A stretch of 64,000 nucleotides of DNA from Devosia oryziradicis (GTDB taxonomy: Bacteria > Pseudomonadota > Alphaproteobacteria > Rhizobiales > Devosiaceae). The notes beneath the pieces are model-generated. The model was not told the origin of the DNA, did no database searches, and saw only the letters and a list, made by a program, of their open reading frames with translations. The stretch spans positions 868,001 to 932,000 of the forward strand of contig NZ_CP068047.1 in assembly GCF_016698645.1 (NCBI RefSeq), written 5' to 3'. This document shows, one piece after another, positions 63,099 through 64,000 of this stretch. The translations under genes and the position numbers were made by a program. The number at the start of each line of letters is the position of its first letter. Positions within the stretch are counted from its first letter, which is position 1.

Positions 63099-63929
63099 TC
63101 ACGCCTTCCCCAGGATATCGCCGAGACGCGTGGTAGCGCTGCCCGGCTTGAGCGGCTTCTGCTGGCTTTCATGCGGCACCCAGCCCGACAGCCAGACGAT
63201 TTCGAGCGTGGCGCGGATCCGTCCGTCCGGATCGGCATCCCGGGCCTGGTAGGCATTGGCCGCAGCGGCCAGCAGCGCCGGGCTGGCCGGATGACGCGGC
63301 CGATCGACCAGCGGATTGGCGGCGCCCAGCGCCTTGAGTTCGGCCATCAGCGCGAAGGGGGTCGGATAGCGCACGATATGGGTCTCGACGTCGGCCACCG
63401 GCAAGGCAAGGCCGGCGCGCTGTAGCAGAGCGCCGCCATCACGCACCTGGATCATCGGCGCCACGCGGGCGGATGCGCCGCCCAATACCAGGGCGTCAGC
63501 GGCGAGGAAGGCTTCGCGCAGTTCGGTCAGGGTCTCGCCGCCCAGCGCGGCAATCATCAGCAGGCCGTCCGGCAACAGCCGGGCCCGCAGCCGGGCGAGG
63601 TAGCCGGGCACGTCATTGACGGCCTGCAGGTGCAGCACGGAGACGATGAGATTGTAGTCCTCGCCCGTCAATTGGGGCACCTCGTCCGCTCCGGCGAAGG
63701 CCGCGTGGCGTTCGAAGGTGAAGCGGCTGCTCGCCGTCTGGCCGGATGCCGGGAGCCGCTCGAGATCGGGGCCGATGATGGCGGCCCGGGGAAAGTCGCG
63801 GATCAGCGCGCCCAAGCGGTCTTCGAGGTCGGCCAGCACCAGGTCGGTGACGAAATCACTGGGCTGCGGCCGGCGCGCCAGGTGGCGGGCAATCAGCGCA
63901 GTATCGAAAATGGCGGGTGGCTGGGTCAT
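63099..63929 (-). CDS. SAM-dependent methyltransferase, BioC/NDUFAF5-like
   Basis: 276 residues. The class I methyltransferase fold has AIIGPDLERLP in the place of motif I, LIVSVLHLQAVNDVPGYLARL and LRARLLPDGLLMIAALGGETLTELREAF. This last pattern is typical of the NDUFAF5-like group (arginine hydroxylation in complex I assembly in mitochondria; the bacterial role is unproven). The motif I glycines are degenerate. A small gene start diverges from it at the window edge. Confidence 0.85.
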   Translation of the reverse strand: MTQPPAIFDTALIARHLARRPQPSDFVTDLVLADLEDRLGALIRDFPRAAIIGPDLERLPASGQTASSRFTFERHAAFAGADEVPQLTGEDYNLIVSVLHLQAVNDVPGYLARLRARLLPDGLLMIAALGGETLTELREAFLAADALVLGGASARVAPMIQVRDGGALLQRAGLALPVADVETHIVRYPTPFALMAELKALGAANPLVDRPRHPASPALLAAAANAYQARDADPDGRIRATLEIVWLSGWVPHESQQKPLKPGSATTRLGDILGKA

Positions 63930-63970
63930 GATGGTCTTGCGGCCTGGCGGCGACGTGGCAGTATGGCCTT

Positions 63971-64000
63971 ATGAAGAGTGGAGCAGGGCTTGTCAAAACC
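63971..64000 (+). CDS. Possible gene start at the window edge
   Basis: An ATG at 63971 opens a frame of ten codons (MKSGAGLVKT) up to the edge, divergent from the methyltransferase. In many Hyphomicrobiales a comF gene lies here, but ten codons cannot confirm that. The ribosome site is weak. Confidence 0.25.
   Translation, partial: MKSGAGLVKT

Overview
The window reads as a chromosomal segment of a high-GC alphaproteobacterium of the order Hyphomicrobiales, most like Devosia or a close relative. The evidence is the gene content and order: lysA/argH/tlpA, accA-xerD-aroK-aroB, bolA-J protein-cobS-cobT-phytase-like protein, rpmB-DUF3108, a SUV3-type helicase followed by an S4 protein, fdxA and carD, and an Omp25-like outer membrane barrel. 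The genus is inferred; the order is well supported. Nearly all genes look native. I see no prophage, insertion sequence, rRNA operon or CRISPR array.

Layout. 1-4.1 kb: lysA (3' end outside the window), a ChaC-like cyclotransferase, argH, and divergent tlpA. 4.2-9.8 kb: PfpI protein, DD-carboxypeptidase, outer membrane barrel, MFS exporter, DUF72 protein, DsbB. 9.8-13.2 kb: a ParD-ParE locus whose toxin carries one in-frame stop, HNH nuclease, esterase and AlkA pair, GluQRS. 13.2-17.6 kb: DUF4260 and NAD-binding pair with divergent LysR regulator, small HIG1-like protein, PduO-type adenosyltransferase, rhomboid protease, a YjfB-like pair. 17.6-28 kb: GH3 beta-glucosidase, HxlR regulator, MATE pump, AzlCD exporter, tRNA-Leu(CAA), TusA and CAP lipoprotein, ROK regulator with ThuA, 5'-3' exonuclease, tRNA-Arg(CCU). 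28.4-34.4 kb: argJ-GNAT-mutT, Flp pilin, M48 protease and SNase-like protein, TetR regulator. 34.5-38.6 kb: a parvulin and secA. 38.6-46 kb: L,D-transpeptidase, accA, xerD, aroKB, an OmpA-family fusion, bolA. 46-51 kb: J protein, cobS, cobT, phytase-like protein. 51-64 kb: queuosine precursor transporter, rpmB, FMN reductase, a 953-base gene-free stretch, SUV3 helicase, S4 protein, DUF2270, PRC-barrel, fdxA, carD, cupin, P-loop kinase-like ATPase, methyltransferase.

Working together: argH and argJ serve arginine synthesis, lysA serves lysine and peptidoglycan, and aroK-aroB serve the shikimate pathway. The PduO-type adenosyltransferase and CobS/CobT belong to aerobic cobalamin synthesis. SecA, the parvulin, TlpA, DsbB, the M48 protease, the DD-carboxypeptidase and the L,D-transpeptidase form an envelope-biogenesis theme.

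The most distinctive non-coding signal is a set of dispersed nested palindromes, many ending in GTCA...TGAC (1076-1174, 20747-20778, 34467-34495, 46731-46814, 51000-51077, 51878-51959, 61981-62064), and larger cruciforms at 27917-28031 and 47960-48082. Other signals are an 18-bp perfect palindrome before the ROK regulator, inverted repeats before the HxlR and TetR genes, and an intrinsic terminator inside the carD leader. I found no clearly new multi-gene system. The best leads are the palindrome family, the carD leader, the OmpA fusion, the five-cysteine flavoprotein and the YjfB-like pair.
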